The position numbers were made by a program, and so were the translations under genes. From assembly GCF_007989085.1 (NCBI RefSeq), contig NZ_BJVJ01000035.1, positions 1 to 63,131 on the forward strand: 63,131 bases of DNA, read 5' to 3'. The DNA is from Pseudonocardia sulfidoxydans NBRC 16205 (GTDB lineage: Bacteria > Actinomycetota > Actinomycetes > Mycobacteriales > Pseudonocardiaceae). Positions 61,834 to 63,131 of the stretch are shown piece by piece. Each line of letters begins with the position of its first letter. The first letter of the stretch is position 1. The notes beneath the pieces were generated by a model. It had not been told where the DNA came from and searched no databases. It saw only the letters and a list, made by a program, of their open reading frames with translations.

Positions 61834-63131
61834 ATGAGCTATTTGCTCGGCATCGACGTGGGCACGACACGGACCGCGGCGGCGATCACCCGCCTCGACG
61901 GCGGCCGGATCGTCGAGACCGAGATGGTCAACCTCGGCGACCGCTCCGTCCACGTCCCCTCCGTCCTCTTCATCGGATCCGACGGCGGCGTCGTCGTCGG
62001 CGAGGCCGCCGAACGTCGCGCCCTCACCGACCCCGACCGCGTCGTCCGCGAGTTCAAACGCCGCGTCGGCGACCCCACCCCCATCCACGTCGCCGGCCAG
62101 CCCTGGACCGCCGAGGACCTCTCCGCCCGCCTCGTCCGCTGGGTCGTCGACCAGGTCGCCGCCCGCGAAGGCGGCGTCGCCGAACGCATCTCCGTCACCC
62201 ACCCCGCGTCCTGGGGCGGCCACAAGAAGGAACTCTTCGCAGGCGCACTCGCCCGCGTCGGACTCACCGTCACGTTCCTCGCCGAACCCCAGGCCGCCGC
62301 CCTCCACTACGCCTCCTCCGAACGCGTCGAACAAGGCGCCACCATCGCCGTCTACGACCTCGGCGGCGGCACCTTCGACGCCGCCGTCGTCCGCAAGGAC
62401 GGCAACTTCGGCCTCCTCGGCCGCCCCGAGGGCCTCGAACGCCTCGGCGGCATCGACTTCGACCAGGTCGTCTTCGACCACGTCGTCGAAGGCATGCCCG
62501 ACGCCTTCGCCGACCTCGACGAGACCGACCCCGCCGTCCTCAACGCCGTCGCCCGCATCCGCCGCGACTGCACCGAGGCCAAGGAAGCCCTCAGCTCCGA
62601 CACCGAAGCCTCCGTCCCCGTCCTCCTGCCCGGCAGCCAAGGCTCCGTCCGGCTCCACCGCAGCGAGTTCGAGCAGATGATCGGCCCCCAGATCGACGAG
62701 ACCGTCGCCGCGCTGGGCCGCGCCATCGCCTCCGCAGGCCTCACCCCCGAAGAGACCTCCGCCGTCCTGCTCGTCGGCGGCTCCTCCCGCATCCCGCTCG
62801 TCGCGCAGACCGTCTCCGAGGAGTTCGGCCGACCCGTCGCCGTCGACGCCGACCCCAAGAACGCCATCGCCAAGGGCGCCGCCATCGCGCTCGCCCCGCA
62901 GCAGCCCGTCGCCCCGCCCGCCGGCGGCAACGGCACCGGCGGCCACCCCGCCCACAACCCCCCACCCCCCGGCATGGGCGCCGCCGCGCTCGGCGCCGGC
63001 GCAGGCCTCGCGGCCGGTGCCGCGCTCGGCCCCGGCGGGATGCACACCCCCGCCACCGACGAACTGCCCACCGTCGACGTCCGCCGCGCCGCCGCCTCCG
63101 GCGGCTACCACCCGCCCGTCGCCCCGCCCCC
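61834..63131 (+). CDS. Hsp70-family ATPase with Gly/Pro-rich extension instead of a substrate-binding domain (3' truncated)
   Basis: The gene runs off the right edge; at least 432 residues are visible. The actin-like ATPase motifs are complete: GIDVGTTRTAAA (phosphate 1), VAVYDLGGGTFDAAVV (phosphate 2) and VLLVGGSSRIPLV (adenosine). After about residue 360 the DnaK beta-sandwich is absent; instead there is Pro/Gly/His-rich sequence, a small Gly/Ala hydrophobic patch and PTVDVRR. Proteins of this type in actinomycetes carry further repeats or membrane segments downstream, which cannot be seen here. It starts at ATG 61834. Function unknown; a classical chaperone role is doubtful without the substrate-binding part in view. 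Confidence 0.85.
   Translation, partial: MSYLLGIDVGTTRTAAAITRLDGGRIVETEMVNLGDRSVHVPSVLFIGSDGGVVVGEAAERRALTDPDRVVREFKRRVGDPTPIHVAGQPWTAEDLSARLVRWVVDQVAAREGGVAERISVTHPASWGGHKKELFAGALARVGLTVTFLAEPQAAALHYASSERVEQGATIAVYDLGGGTFDAAVVRKDGNFGLLGRPEGLERLGGIDFDQVVFDHVVEGMPDAFADLDETDPAVLNAVARIRRDCTEAKEALSSDTEASVPVLLPGSQGSVRLHRSEFEQMIGPQIDETVAALGRAIASAGLTPEETSAVLLVGGSSRIPLVAQTVSEEFGRPVAVDADPKNAIAKGAAIALAPQQPVAPPAGGNGTGGHPAHNPPPPGMGAAALGAGAGLAAGAALGPGGMHTPATDELPTVDVRRAAASGGYHPPVAPP

Noticed and set aside
61816..63111. Minus-strand 431-codon Gly/Val/Asp-rich frame opposite the Hsp70-like gene
   Set aside because: Shadow; the plus strand carries all three ATPase motifs.
1..63131. Possible tRNA, rRNA, CRISPR, IS element or prophage
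   Set aside because: No cloverleaf-like sequence, regularly spaced repeats, transposase or integrase, or phage gene was recognised in any gap; repeats found are all coding tracts or hairpins.

Overview
The window is very GC-rich (third codon positions almost always G or C), uses many GTG starts and has tightly packed genes with ATGA/GTGA overlaps. Together with an F420 gene (cofC/fbiD), a HupB-type histone-like protein with a Lys/Ala/Pro tail and a mycobacterium-like leuC-leuD-hup-mutT1-ppk1-cofC-gpsA neighbourhood, this points to a mycolate-related actinomycete, most likely Pseudonocardiaceae (inference; no 16S or marker search was possible).

About three quarters of the window (roughly 1-46,300) is a large polysaccharide locus. 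Left block (1-17,800): the C-terminal tail of an unknown protein, a Wzy-like polymerase with a C-terminal Wzz-like module, an NAD-dependent epimerase/dehydratase, a divergent pair of paralogous secreted proteins, an ATP-grasp ligase, a GT4 glycosyltransferase, two NodB-type deacetylases, a CelD-like GNAT acyltransferase, a two-component system, a second ATP-grasp protein and a surface beta-helix protein on a Thr/Val/Pro stalk. A short interruption (17,829-20,175) holds an orphan sensor kinase, a DUF5130 protein and a small membrane protein that may belong to respiration. Right block, plus strand (20,475-26,515): sugar nucleotidyltransferase, PAP2 phosphatase, flippase, GT2, pyruvyltransferase and hexapeptide acyltransferase. 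Right block, minus strand (46,271 down to 26,445): initiating glycosylphosphotransferase and class III aminotransferase, then a nearly gapless ten-gene run with two co-polymerase-like proteins, an AlgD-like sugar-nucleotide dehydrogenase, GT4, asparagine-synthase-like amidotransferase, bi-domain oxidoreductase, heparinase II/III, beta-helix lipoprotein, O-antigen-ligase-like protein and GT4. The plus and minus runs collide with a 71-bp 3' overlap.

As a pathway this reads as lipid-linked repeat-unit synthesis (initiating transferase, GTs), flipping (Wzx), polymerisation (two Wzy-like proteins), length control (three Wzz-like modules), and decoration or trimming by deacetylation, acylation, pyruvylation, amidation of an acid sugar, beta-helix enzymes and a lyase. 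The AlgD-like dehydrogenase, heparinase, beta-helix and amidotransferase suggest a uronic-acid-containing polymer. I see no tyrosine kinase with an intact Walker A motif among the co-polymerases.

The right quarter (46,683-63,131) is mostly chromosomal core: a DUF2252 protein, a VapBC-like toxin-antitoxin pair, DUF5313, DUF167 and HNH proteins, a small orphan, a gamma-lyase/gpsA/plsC run, cofC, ppk1, mutT1, hup, leuD/leuC, an IclR regulator, and an Hsp70-like ATPase cut by the window end. I found no tRNA, rRNA, CRISPR array, insertion sequence or replication origin.
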